16,208 bases of DNA from contig JAJYHA010000284.1 in NCBI GenBank assembly GCA_021784995.1, forward strand, positions 1 through 16,208, written 5' to 3'. This document shows positions 8,270-15,986 of this stretch, piece by piece. The position numbers and the translations under genes are program-made. A model generated the notes under the pieces. It had not been told where the DNA came from. It was given only the letters and a program-made list of their open reading frames with translations, and did no database searches. The stretch is from Myxococcales bacterium. Lineage in GTDB: Bacteria > Myxococcota > Myxococcia > Myxococcales > Anaeromyxobacteraceae. How positions within the stretch are numbered: position 1 is the stretch's first letter; each line of letters opens with the position of its first letter.

Positions 8270-10096
8270 CTACAGCGCGCCGCTCGAGGAGGAGAGCTGC
8301 GCCAGCAGGGCCTGCATGTCGGCCGCCGTGACGCCGGACAGGTTGGCGGTCGGGTCGCCGAGGAAGGCGGTCATGGCGGCGGCCAGCCCCGAGGTGCCGG
8401 CGGTGGACGCCATCATGGCGCCGCCGGCGATCATGCCGCCACCGGCCGTCATGGCGCCGCCGGCCGCTCCGGTCATGCCGGTGCCCACGCCGCCCATCGC
8501 GATGGTCGTCGAGCCCATCCTGCCGTCCATCACGCCGTCGGTGGCGTCGTCCATCATGGCCGTGACGACGGCCTCGGACGAGGTGGTCATGCCGAGGCTC
8601 CGTGCGTACTCCGACATGGCGGCGATGGTCATCCCGTAGTTCCTCGAGGCCTGGCCGGCGGCCGCCCCGGCGCCCGCCGCGCGCGGATCCATCGGCGCCG
8701 TCCGGAGCACGTCGCCCGCGGAGAAGTAGCTCGCCACGGCCGCGTTGGCGGCCTCGATGTTGGCGTCGGTCATCCCACCCGCCAGCGTGCGCGCCCGCGC
8801 CTGGGCCATCGACGTGAGCGGCGTCACCTGGATGCCCGTGGTCGAGGAGCCGGCGGTCACCGACGGCAGGAGGGCCGCCATCACGTCGCCGGGCTGGACC
8901 GTCATGGTGGCGCCCGTCGCGTCGTCGACGAAGGTGCCGCCCATCGCCTGGATCATGACCGGGCCCGCGTAGCCGCCGATGGAGATCGTGAAGTGGCCCT
9001 GGGCGTCGGTGGTGGCGCTCCCGAGCGGAGGACCCATGGCGCCGTCCTGGAGGCCGAAGGCGGTCATGGTGGCGCCGCTCATCGGGCCGTAGACCAGCGT
9101 CCCGCCGATCGCGCCCGGCGTCGCGTCACTGGCGCCGGTCGCGGTCGCGGTCGTGGTCGTGGTCGCGTCGGCGGCCGCGGAGAGCTGGCCCTCGAGGGCC
9201 TGCAGGTCGGAGGGGCCGAGGCCGCAGCGGTTGGCGGACGAGGCGAGGAACTGGCCGAGGGCGGTGGCCAGCCCCTCCGTGCCGGCCGAGGGCGGCAGGG
9301 TGCTGGCGCCCGTCATGCCGCCGCCCATGGTGATGGGGGTGGCGCCCAGCTTCCCGTCGAGCACGCCGTCCGAGGCGTCCTGCGCGAGCGCGGTGACGAT
9401 GGCTGAGGAGTTCGGCATCCCGACGGAGAGCGCGAGCTGCGACATGGCGGCGATGGCCATGCCGTAGTCCCTGGCCTCCTGCGAGGCGCCGCTCCCCGCG
9501 CCGGCGGTCCGCGGATCCATGGGGACCGTGCGCAGGACGTCCCCCACCGCGAAGTGGCTTGCCATGGCGCCGTTGGCCGCGGCGACGTTGGCGTCGGTCA
9601 GGCCGCCGGCCATGTTGCGCGCCCGCGCCTGCGCCATCGTGGTGAGGGGCGTGATCTGGATGCCGCTGGTGGTCGAGCCGGCGGCGACCGAGGGGACCGC
9701 GGCCGCCATCACGTCGCCGGGCAGCATCGTCATCTCCACGCCCGTCGCCTCGTCCACGTAGGTGCCGCCCGAGACCTGCAGCAGGACGGGGCCGGCGTAG
9801 CCGCCGATCTCGACCGCGAAGTTCCCCGTCGCGTCCGTGGTGGCGCTGCCCAGCAGGGCGCCCGGGAGGCCGTCGGCGACGGCGTAGGCCTGCAGCATGG
9901 CGCCGCGGGTGGTCCCGTAGGTGCTGGTGCCGCTCATGAGGCCGGTGCCCGCGCCGCCCACGCCGGCGCCGGGCAGGGTGCCCTCGCCGCCGCAGCCGGC
10001 GGCGAGCAGGAGGGATGCGGCCAGCGCCGACAGCGGCGCGCCTCGACGTCGGCGACGGATCGCGGTCCGGGCGTGGGCCAGGATGGATGGGGTCAT
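8270..10096 (-). CDS. Lipoprotein with two tandem ~276-residue repeats, each starting with a carboxypeptidase-regulatory-like segment
   Basis: Envelope lipoprotein of 608 residues with no assigned function. A basic n-region (RRRRRGA), hydrophobic core and Cys35 in LLLAAGCGGEG form the lipoprotein signal. Two copies of one unit follow. Copy 1 has GSATTDATGNF (83-93), ITPLTTMAQARAR (148-160), DVLRTVPMDPR (186-196) and DLQALEGQLS (297-306). Copy 2 has GSATTDAQGHF (359-369), VTPLTSMAQARAR (424-436), DVLRTAPMDPR (462-472) and DMQALLAQLS (593-602). A Thr/Ala linker (311-321) joins them, and copy 2 carries about 20 extra Gly/Ala/Met residues near 538-565. The TTDxxGxF segments resemble carboxypeptidase-regulatory-like beta sandwiches; the remaining helical part I do not recognise. 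The ATG at 10094-10096 is supported by GGAGG (plus 10102-10106) at 5 nt. A single-gene unit closed by the terminator at 8215-8247. Confidence 0.9.
   Translation of the reverse strand: MTPSILAHARTAIRRRRRGAPLSALAASLLLAAGCGGEGTLPGAGVGGAGTGLMSGTSTYGTTRGAMLQAYAVADGLPGALLGSATTDATGNFAVEIGGYAGPVLLQVSGGTYVDEATGVEMTMLPGDVMAAAVPSVAAGSTTSGIQITPLTTMAQARARNMAGGLTDANVAAANGAMASHFAVGDVLRTVPMDPRTAGAGSGASQEARDYGMAIAAMSQLALSVGMPNSSAIVTALAQDASDGVLDGKLGATPITMGGGMTGASTLPPSAGTEGLATALGQFLASSANRCGLGPSDLQALEGQLSAAADATTTTTATATGASDATPGAIGGTLVYGPMSGATMTAFGLQDGAMGPPLGSATTDAQGHFTISIGGYAGPVMIQAMGGTFVDDATGATMTVQPGDVMAALLPSVTAGSSTTGIQVTPLTSMAQARARTLAGGMTDANIEAANAAVASYFSAGDVLRTAPMDPRAAGAGAAAGQASRNYGMTIAAMSEYARSLGMTTSSEAVVTAMMDDATDGVMDGRMGSTTIAMGGVGTGMTGAAGGAMTAGGGMIAGGAMMASTAGTSGLAAAMTAFLGDPTANLSGVTAADMQALLAQLSSSSGAL
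8291..9076 (-). repeat. Copy 2 of the internal duplication in the lipoprotein gene
   Basis: This encodes residues 341-602 and aligns with copy 1 at a constant offset of 276 residues (828 nt), rising to 296 near the end because of an insertion. DNA similarity is visible too: the stretch around 8788-8834 matches 9618-9663 with only scattered differences. Confidence 0.85.
9137..9166. repeat. Five tandem GGTCGY hexamers
   Basis: GGTCGC, GGTCGC, GGTCGT, GGTCGT and GGTCGC follow one another directly. On the minus strand they encode the alternating Thr/Ala linker between the two domain copies. Such an array could vary in length by slippage in units of two residues without breaking the frame. Confidence 0.8.
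9179..9904 (-). repeat. Copy 1 of the internal duplication in the lipoprotein gene
   Basis: This encodes residues 65-306 and pairs with 8291-9076. It lacks the Gly/Ala/Met-rich insertion of copy 2, and carries the only non-lipobox cysteine I see in the mature chain (Cys291, NRCGLG). Confidence 0.85.
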
Positions 10097-10586
10097 GTCT
10101 TCCTCCGCGCGCGCGCCCTCGGGGCCGCGCGATCTCGAGCTGGTTCGCTTCGTGGGACGGCTCGTCTTCGGGACGCCGCTCGCGCGAGGGATCACCCGCG
10201 GGCGTGTCGTGCCCGTCCCCCGAAGCAACGGGCGTGCCGCGCGCGATCCACGCGCTCCGTCGCGTCGTCCCCGCAGCGGAGGAGGCGGACCGTACCCGCT
10301 GGTACGCGCGGCCGTACCGGACGGTACACCCTGGCTCCGCCGCGGAGCGGATCCGGGGGACGGGCCGCGCGGGTGGCCTGCTCACGCCGGGGGCGGCCCG
10401 CGCGGCGAGACGGCCCGGGCTTGCCGCGCGGCGCGCGGCGGAGACGTTGCGCCGGCGGCCTTCCGCGCCTAATGGGTATGGGGCGCGGCGAGTCGCACCG
10501 GAGTCCTGGAGGCCGAGGCGACCGGGACGGAGGGTGCCCGCCGGCGGGTCGGATCGCATCGGGCCGCTCGCGACGCTGAGGACTCC
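10097..10586. other. 490-bp divergent intergenic region, lipoprotein gene / RND operon
   Basis: This is the longest non-coding stretch of the window. Near its middle are the GTACC-N4-GGTAC pair (10291-10327) and a further 7-bp dyad, GCTCCGC-C-GCGGAGC (10334-10348). A poor promoter-like pair toward the RND gene is TTGCGC (10447-10452), 17 bp, TAATGG (10470-10475), with only 3/6 and 2/6 consensus matches. The GAGGA at 10578-10582 serves the RND start. Open frames crossing it have no recognisable protein character. Confidence 0.6.
10291..10327. promoter_or_regulatory. Tandem-dyad operator candidate (two GTACC-N4-GGTAC sites)
   Basis: Two 14-bp dyads share the form GTACC-N4-GGTAC: 10292-10305 (spacer CGCT) and 10314-10327 (spacer GGAC). 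They are 22 bp apart centre to centre, about two helical turns, so two dimers would sit on the same face. The four GTAC cores start at 10292, 10302, 10314 and 10324. The arrangement resembles sites for TetR-type or similar dimeric repressors of efflux operons. The regulator is not encoded in the window, so the link is inferred. Confidence 0.6.
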
Positions 10587-13500
10587 ATGTGGATCGTTCG
10601 ACTCGCCCTCCGACGCCCGTACACCTTCGTCGTCATGGCGATGCTCATCGTCCTGCTCGGGATCGTGACCATAGTCCGGATGCCGACCGACATCTTCCCC
10701 TCCATCGAGATCCCGGTCATCTCGGTGATCTGGAACTACGCCGGCCTGCCGCCGCGCGAGATGGAGGGGCGCATCGTCTCGAACTACGAGCGCCTGCTGA
10801 CCACCACCGTCAACGACATCGAGCACATCGAGAGCCAGACGCTGGCCGGCGTCTCGGTGATCAAGATCTTCCTGCACCCCGGCGCCCGGGTGGACGCCGC
10901 CACCGCCGAGGTGACGGCCATCTCCCAGACCTTCCTGCGGGCGTTGCCGCCCGGCGCGACGCCGCCGCTCATCATCCGGTACAGCGCCTCCAACGTCCCC
11001 ATCCTCCAGGTGGCGCTGGAGAGCGACGATCTGAGCGAGCAGCAGGTCTTCGACCTGACCGCCAACTTCCTGCGGACCGGCCTGGCCACGGTGCAGGGGG
11101 CCCAGATCCCCTGGCCCTACGGCGGGCGCCAGCGGGAGGTGGTGGTCGACATCGACCTCCAGCGCCTCCAGGGGTGGGGGCTCTCGCCCGGCGACGTGAC
11201 GGCCGCCATCAACGCCCAGAACCTCATCCTGCCCACCGGCACCGCGAAGATCGGCACGGTGGAGTACCCCATCCTGCTCAACAGCAGCCCGGTGGCCGTG
11301 CGCGACCTGGGCGCGCTGCCGGTGAAGACCGTGCGCGGGACCGTCCTCTACCTGCGCGACGTCGCCAACGTGCGCGACGGCTTCCAGCCGCAGACCAGCG
11401 TGGTGCACGCCAACGGCCGGCGCGCCGTGCTCCTCAGCATCCTCAAGTCGGGCGGGGCGAGCACGCTCGACATCGTGGCCCGGGTGCGCGCCAGCCTCCC
11501 GCGCGTGCTGGCCACGCTGCCGCCCTCCCTCAAGGCGACCCTGCTCTTCGACCAGTCGCTCTTCGTGCGGGCCGCCGTGGACGGGGTGATGCGCGAGGCG
11601 GCCATCGCGGCCGCCCTCACCGGCCTCATGATCCTCCTCTTCCTGGGGAGCCTGCGGAGCACCCTCATCGTCATCGTCTCGATCCCCCTCTCGATCCTGG
11701 TCTCGGTGATCGTCCTGAGCGCGCTGGGGCAGACGCTGAACCTCATGACCCTGGGCGGGATGGCGCTGGCGGTCGGGATCCTGGTCGACGACGCGACGGT
11801 CGAGATCGAGAACATCCACCGCAACCTGGCGCAGCGGAAGCCGCTCGTCACGGCCATCCTCGACGGCGCGCGGCAGATCGCGGTGCCGGCCTTCGTCTCC
11901 ACGCTCGCCATCTGCATCGTCTTCGTCCCGGTGGCCTTCATCTCGGGGGCGGCCCGCTTCCTCTTCGTCCCGCTGGCCCTGGCGGTCGTCTTCGCCATGC
12001 TCAGCTCCTACCTCCTCTCGCGCACGCTGGTGCCGACCCTGTGCCGCTACCTCCTGGCGGAGCACGCCGGCCACGAGGCGGAGGGGCGCGGGCGCTGGGC
12101 GCGCTTCCACGCCCGGTTCGAGCGCGGCTTCGCCCGGTTGCGGGCGCGCTACGGCACGGCGCTGGCGTTCGTGCTGTCGCACCGCGGCGCCACGGCGACC
12201 GTGTTCGGGATCTTCGCGGCCGGCAGCTTCGCCCTCTACCCGCTCCTGGGGAACGACTTCTTCCCGCGGGTGGACGCGGGCCTCATCCGGCTCCACGTCC
12301 GGGCCCCTCCGGGCACCCGCATCGAGCAGACCGAGCCGCTCTTCGAGCGCCTCGAGCGCGCCGTGCGCGCGGTCGTCCCGCCCGGCGAGATCGAGACCAT
12401 CATCGACAACCTCGGCGTGCCGATGAGCTCCATCAACCTCGCCCTGAGCGACGGCTCGCTCATCTCCTCCGCCGACGGCGAGATGCTCATCGCGCTCCGC
12501 AAGGAGCACCACCCGACCGAGCCGTACGTGGCCGCCATCCGGCGCGAGCTGCACGAGCGCTTCCCGGAGCTCACCACCTTCTTCCTCGCGCCCGACATGA
12601 CGACGCAGGTGCTGAACTTCGGGCTGGCGGCGCCCATCGACCTGCAGCTGACCGGGCCGGCCACGACGCGGGAGGCCAACCTCGCGCTCGCGCGCGAGCT
12701 CCGGGATCGCGTCGCCGCCATCCCGGGCGCGGTGGACGTGCACCTGCAGCAGGTGCCGGACGGTCCCGAGCTGAGGGTCGCCGTCGACCGCACGCGCGCG
12801 AGCGAGGTCGGGCTCACGCAGCGGGACGTGGCCACCGACGTCCTGGTGGCGCTCTCGTCGAGCGCCCAGACGGCCCCCAGCTACTGGCTCGACACCACCC
12901 GGGGCGTCCAGTACATGGTCGCCGTGCAGACCCCGCAGTACCAGATCGACAGCATCGACGCGCTGCTGGCGACGCCCCTCACCGCCCCCGGCCAGCGGCC
13001 CCCGCAGCTCCTCGCGAACGTCGCCACCGTGGCGCGGGGCAGCGGCCCCGTGAACGTGACGCACTGGAACGCCGCCAACACCTACGACGTGCTGGCCGGC
13101 GTCGACGGCGCCGACCTCGGCTCCGTCGCGTCGCGGGTCGACGCGGCCATCGCGGCCGTGCGCGCCCGGCTCCCTCGCGGCACCACGATCGAGGTGCGCG
13201 GGCAGGCGGAGAGCATGCGCGCCTCCTTCCGCGGGCTGGCCTTCGGGCTGATCTTCGCCGTCGTCCTCGTCTACCTGCTCATGGTCGTGAACTTCCAGTC
13301 CTGGCTCGATCCCTTCGTCATCCTCATGGCCCTCCCGGGCGCGCTCTCCGGCATCGTCTGGATGCTCTTCGTCTCCCGGACCACCCTCAGCGTCCCCGCG
13401 CTCATGGGCGCCATCATGAGCGTCGGGGTCGCGACCGCGAACAGCATCCTGCTGGTCACCTTCGCGAACGATCAGCGCCGGCAGGGCGCCGACGCGACGC

Positions 13501-13742
13501 GCGCGGCGCTGGCGGCCGGCATGACGCGCCTGCGGCCCGTGCTCATGACCGCGCTGGCCATGATCATCGGCATGCTCCCCATGTCGCTGGGGCTGGGGGA
13601 GGGGGGCGAGCAGAACGCGCCGCTCGGGCGCGCCGTCATCGGGGGGCTGCTCTTCGCGACCGTGGCGACGCTCTTCTTCGTGCCGGTGATGTACAGCCTC
13701 TTGCGCCGCCGCCCCCCGGTGGCGCACGATCTCGAGATCTGA
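10587..13742 (+). CDS. RND-family efflux transporter permease
   Basis: Inner-membrane proton-driven pump subunit of 1051 residues, normal length for AcrB/MdtB-like proteins. It starts with the amphipathic MWIVRLALRRPYTF and first membrane helix, then MPTDIFPSIEIPVISVIWNY, a periplasmic porter region, and the second membrane block with NLMTLGGMALAVGILVDDATVEIEN. Asp401 and Asp402 are the proton-relay pair of the fourth helix. A second periplasmic half and a final membrane bundle (IIGMLPMSLGLGEGGEQNAPLGR) complete the two-fold architecture. At the place of AcrB Lys940 it has Ala951 (VGVATANSILLVTFAND), so the relay is not of the AcrB type. The ATG has GAGGA at 10578-10582. The stop is 1 nt from the adaptor ATG. 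The hydrophobic-substrate (HAE) type fits better than heavy-metal pumps; the drug spectrum is unknown. Confidence 0.95.
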   Translation: MWIVRLALRRPYTFVVMAMLIVLLGIVTIVRMPTDIFPSIEIPVISVIWNYAGLPPREMEGRIVSNYERLLTTTVNDIEHIESQTLAGVSVIKIFLHPGARVDAATAEVTAISQTFLRALPPGATPPLIIRYSASNVPILQVALESDDLSEQQVFDLTANFLRTGLATVQGAQIPWPYGGRQREVVVDIDLQRLQGWGLSPGDVTAAINAQNLILPTGTAKIGTVEYPILLNSSPVAVRDLGALPVKTVRGTVLYLRDVANVRDGFQPQTSVVHANGRRAVLLSILKSGGASTLDIVARVRASLPRVLATLPPSLKATLLFDQSLFVRAAVDGVMREAAIAAALTGLMILLFLGSLRSTLIVIVSIPLSILVSVIVLSALGQTLNLMTLGGMALAVGILVDDATVEIENIHRNLAQRKPLVTAILDGARQIAVPAFVSTLAICIVFVPVAFISGAARFLFVPLALAVVFAMLSSYLLSRTLVPTLCRYLLAEHAGHEAEGRGRWARFHARFERGFARLRARYGTALAFVLSHRGATATVFGIFAAGSFALYPLLGNDFFPRVDAGLIRLHVRAPPGTRIEQTEPLFERLERAVRAVVPPGEIETIIDNLGVPMSSINLALSDGSLISSADGEMLIALRKEHHPTEPYVAAIRRELHERFPELTTFFLAPDMTTQVLNFGLAAPIDLQLTGPATTREANLALARELRDRVAAIPGAVDVHLQQVPDGPELRVAVDRTRASEVGLTQRDVATDVLVALSSSAQTAPSYWLDTTRGVQYMVAVQTPQYQIDSIDALLATPLTAPGQRPPQLLANVATVARGSGPVNVTHWNAANTYDVLAGVDGADLGSVASRVDAAIAAVRARLPRGTTIEVRGQAESMRASFRGLAFGLIFAVVLVYLLMVVNFQSWLDPFVILMALPGALSGIVWMLFVSRTTLSVPALMGAIMSVGVATANSILLVTFANDQRRQGADATRAALAAGMTRLRPVLMTALAMIIGMLPMSLGLGEGGEQNAPLGRAVIGGLLFATVATLFFVPVMYSLLRRRPPVAHDLEI

Positions 13743-13743
13743 C

Positions 13744-15009
13744 ATGCAGCCCGACCCCCGCCCGGTCACGACGGACCAGGAACGGCCCGAGCCCGCCACC
13801 GATCACGAGGTGGGGTTCGAGCTGCCCGCGCCGCCCCGCATCGGCCGCAGCCGCCTGGTCCTGGCGGGGGCGATCGCGCTCACGGTGCTGCTGGCCCTCT
13901 TCCTGATCGCCTACCTGCCGGCGCGCCGCGCCCGGACGGAGCTGGTTTCCACCGCCGCCGCGCGGGCCGAGCGCCCGGCGCGGGTGCGGACGATCCAGCC
14001 GCGCCCCGGCCCGCTGGTCCGCACCCTCCGGCTCCCCGGCGACGTGCAGGCGCTGCGGGAGACGGCGGTGTACGCGCGCGCGACCGGCTACGTGCAGCGC
14101 TGGTACGCGGACCTCGGCGATCACGTGCGGACCGGCCAGCTCCTCGCCCGCATCGAGACCCCCGACCTGGACCAGGAGCTCGATCAGGCCCGGGCGGGCG
14201 CGCGCCAGGCGGAGGCGGCGGAGGCGCAGGCCCGGGCCAACCTCGAGCTGGCCCGCGTCACGCTGCGGCGGTACGAGCACCTGGCGCCCACCGGGTACGT
14301 CTCGCGCCAGGAGCTGGAGCAGCGGCAGGCCGACGCCGCGGTCCAGGAGGCGAACGTGCAGGCGGCGATCGCCGCGCGCCGGGCGCAGGAGGCGAGCGTG
14401 CGGCGCCTGGCGGAGCTGAAGGGCTTCGCCGACGTGGTCGCCCCCTTCGCCGGCACCATCACGGCGCGGCCGGTCGAGGTGGGGAACCTGATCACGGCCG
14501 GGACCGCGGGTGACCGGCCGCTCTTCCGGCTCGCGGCCACCGACCCCGTCCGCGTCTTCGTGCAGGTCCCCCAGTACCTCAGCACGGGGCTCCAGGTGGG
14601 CTCGAAGGCGCTCCTCACCGTGAACGAGCACCCGGGCCGGCGGTACGAGGGGACGGTGGCGCGCACGGCGGGGGCGCTCGACCCGGCCTCGCGCACCATG
14701 ACGGCGGAGGTCCACGTCCCCAACCCGCGCGGCGAGCTGCTCGTCGGCATGTACGGCGAGGTCGAGATGCGGATCCCCGATCCGCACCCGGCGCTGGCGG
14801 TGCCCGGCACGGCGGTCCTCGCCACGCCCGACGGGCTCCGGGTCGCGACGGTGGTCGCGGGGCACGTGCACCTCCAGCCCGTCAAGGTGGATCGCGACAC
14901 CGGCACCGAGCTCCTCGTCACCGAGGGCCTCGCGCCCGGCGACGCCGTGATCGTCGATCCCAGCGCCTCGCTCCGCGAGGGGAGCGCGGTGGAGCTCGCG
15001 GACCGCTGA
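13744..15009 (+). CDS. RND periplasmic adaptor (membrane fusion protein, HlyD/AcrA-like)
   Basis: Periplasmic adaptor linking the RND permease to an outer-membrane channel. The 421-residue chain has an unusual 36-residue acidic/Pro-rich cytoplasmic lead, one membrane anchor (about 37-58, LVLAGAIALTVLLALFLIAY) and no lipobox. The first barrel-sandwich half is VYARATGYVQRWYADLGDHV (109-128) with GQLLARIETPDLD. A coiled-coil hairpin follows at about 141-225, rich in Ala, Glu, Gln and Arg, then the second half at VVAPFAGTITARPVEVGNLI (231-250), beta-barrel VRVFVQVPQYLS and a membrane-proximal domain. The ATG follows the permease stop by one base, so translation is probably coupled. The gene order is permease then adaptor, and no TolC-type gene follows. 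The stop is 6 nt from the convergent DMT gene stop. Confidence 0.94.
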   Translation: MQPDPRPVTTDQERPEPATDHEVGFELPAPPRIGRSRLVLAGAIALTVLLALFLIAYLPARRARTELVSTAAARAERPARVRTIQPRPGPLVRTLRLPGDVQALRETAVYARATGYVQRWYADLGDHVRTGQLLARIETPDLDQELDQARAGARQAEAAEAQARANLELARVTLRRYEHLAPTGYVSRQELEQRQADAAVQEANVQAAIAARRAQEASVRRLAELKGFADVVAPFAGTITARPVEVGNLITAGTAGDRPLFRLAATDPVRVFVQVPQYLSTGLQVGSKALLTVNEHPGRRYEGTVARTAGALDPASRTMTAEVHVPNPRGELLVGMYGEVEMRIPDPHPALAVPGTAVLATPDGLRVATVVAGHVHLQPVKVDRDTGTELLVTEGLAPGDAVIVDPSASLREGSAVELADR

Positions 15010-15027
15010 CGCGGGTCACCGTCCGCG
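14997..15027. terminator. Interrupted hairpin spanning both convergent stop codons
   Basis: CGCGGAC (14997-15003) pairs with GTCCGCG (15021-15027), and inside it TGAC (15007-15010) pairs with GTCA (15015-15018). The two stems are separated by a small internal loop. It covers the stops of the adaptor and DMT genes. No T-run follows, so a bidirectional terminator role is only suggested by position. Confidence 0.35.
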
Positions 15028-15891
15028 CGGCGGGGCCCGGGCCGTCCGGCGCGCCGCCGGCAGGACCGACACCCCGACGCCGATCAGGATGGCGGCCCCC
15101 GACACGACGAGCCGCGCCGTCACGCGCTCGCCGAGGAGCCCCGCCCCGCCCACCGCGGCGACGACCGGGACCGCGAGCTGCACGATGGCCGCGCGCGTCG
15201 CGCCCAGGTCGGGGACCACGGCGTACCAGAGGGCGTACCCGAGGCCGGACGCCACCGCGCCGGACGCCACCGCCAGCCAGATGCCCGCGGCCCCGGCGTG
15301 GAGGCCGCCGCGGCCGTGCAGGAGCAGCAGCGGCAGCATCGCCGGAACGCAGCGCAGGAAGTTGTCGGCGGTGGTGGTCAGGGGATCCTCTCCACCGGCG
15401 CCGCGGAGGGAGTAGATCCCCCACGCCACGCCGGCCGCCACCATCAGCGCCGCGCCCGCCGCGTCCGGCGCGCTGGCGCCCGGCGCGGTGAGGCCCGCCA
15501 CGCCCGAGAACGCGAGGACCAGGCCGATCCACTGCAGGCGGGTGGGCCGGTCGCCGCGGAGCACGACCCAGCCGATCATGGTCGCCTGCACGGCCGCGAA
15601 CTGGACCAGCGCCCCGCTCCCGGCGCCGATCCGGACGTAGGCCAGCGAGAAGGCCAGGGCGTAGGCCAGCAGCGCCAGGGCGGAGCTCCAGCTCCCGCCG
15701 GCGGGCCGCGAGCGGCGCGCGGCGAGGAGGAGCGCCAGCACGCCCGCGCCCGAGGCCAGGCGCACGGCCGTGAAGAGGAGCGGGTCGGTGCGCAGGTGGC
15801 CCAGCGCCGCGCGCGAGAGGAGCTGGTTCGCGGCGAAGGCGATCAGCACGCCGAGCGTCGCCACGGCGACCCTGCTGGCGCGCGCGCTCAC
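15016..15891 (-). CDS. DMT-superfamily permease (two EamA domains)
   Basis: Inner-membrane transporter of the drug/metabolite family, 291 residues with about ten hydrophobic helices in two homologous halves. Half one runs from RVAVATLGVLIAFAANQLLS through GSGALVQFAAVQATMIGWVV (EamA core) to GLVLAFSGVAGLTAPG. Half two runs from GAALMVAAGVAWGIYSLRG through SGLGYALWYAVVPDLGATRA and LAVPVVAAVGGAGLLGERV, the typical closing motif with the G-E pair. Members export amino acids, nucleosides or small drugs, and no feature here specifies the substrate. The GTG at 15889-15891 gives the expected length, but its ribosome site is weak; a GTG at 15960 would add a Pro/Arg-rich lead. It is 95 nt downstream of the STAS-like gene on the same strand. 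Confidence 0.92.
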   Translation of the reverse strand: MSARASRVAVATLGVLIAFAANQLLSRAALGHLRTDPLLFTAVRLASGAGVLALLLAARRSRPAGGSWSSALALLAYALAFSLAYVRIGAGSGALVQFAAVQATMIGWVVLRGDRPTRLQWIGLVLAFSGVAGLTAPGASAPDAAGAALMVAAGVAWGIYSLRGAGGEDPLTTTADNFLRCVPAMLPLLLLHGRGGLHAGAAGIWLAVASGAVASGLGYALWYAVVPDLGATRAAIVQLAVPVVAAVGGAGLLGERVTARLVVSGAAILIGVGVSVLPAARRTARAPPRGR

Positions 15892-15986
15892 CGGGATCGG
15901 GCGGCGACGCGGACGGGGAGGTGGAGGGAGGCTCGCGCCGTCACCCCGGTTCCATAGCACGGGACGACGGAGCGCGCGGCGCGCGC

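Noticed and set aside
6755..9406. An 883-codon plus-strand open frame over the CDF and lipoprotein genes
   Set aside because: It is antisense to the CDF gene with clear motifs, and no recognisable domain is present. The plus-strand frame 5632-7341 over the Omp85 gene is likewise a shadow.
10095..10472. Plus-strand open frame in the 490-bp intergenic region
   Set aside because: It starts inside the reverse complement of the lipoprotein start, has no ribosome site, reads as Arg/Gly/Pro-rich sequence, and runs through the candidate operator. It is considered non-coding.
13728..13739. Perfect 12-bp palindrome GATCTCGAGATC at the RND/adaptor junction
   Set aside because: It encodes the ordinary C-terminal residues of the permease and stands alone, with no second copy nearby. 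I treat it as chance.
9126..13799. A 1557-codon minus-strand open frame across the RND gene and the lipoprotein gene
   Set aside because: It is antisense to an unambiguous RND permease and has a repetitive Arg/Asp/His/Gly composition. Long antisense frames are expected with this codon bias.
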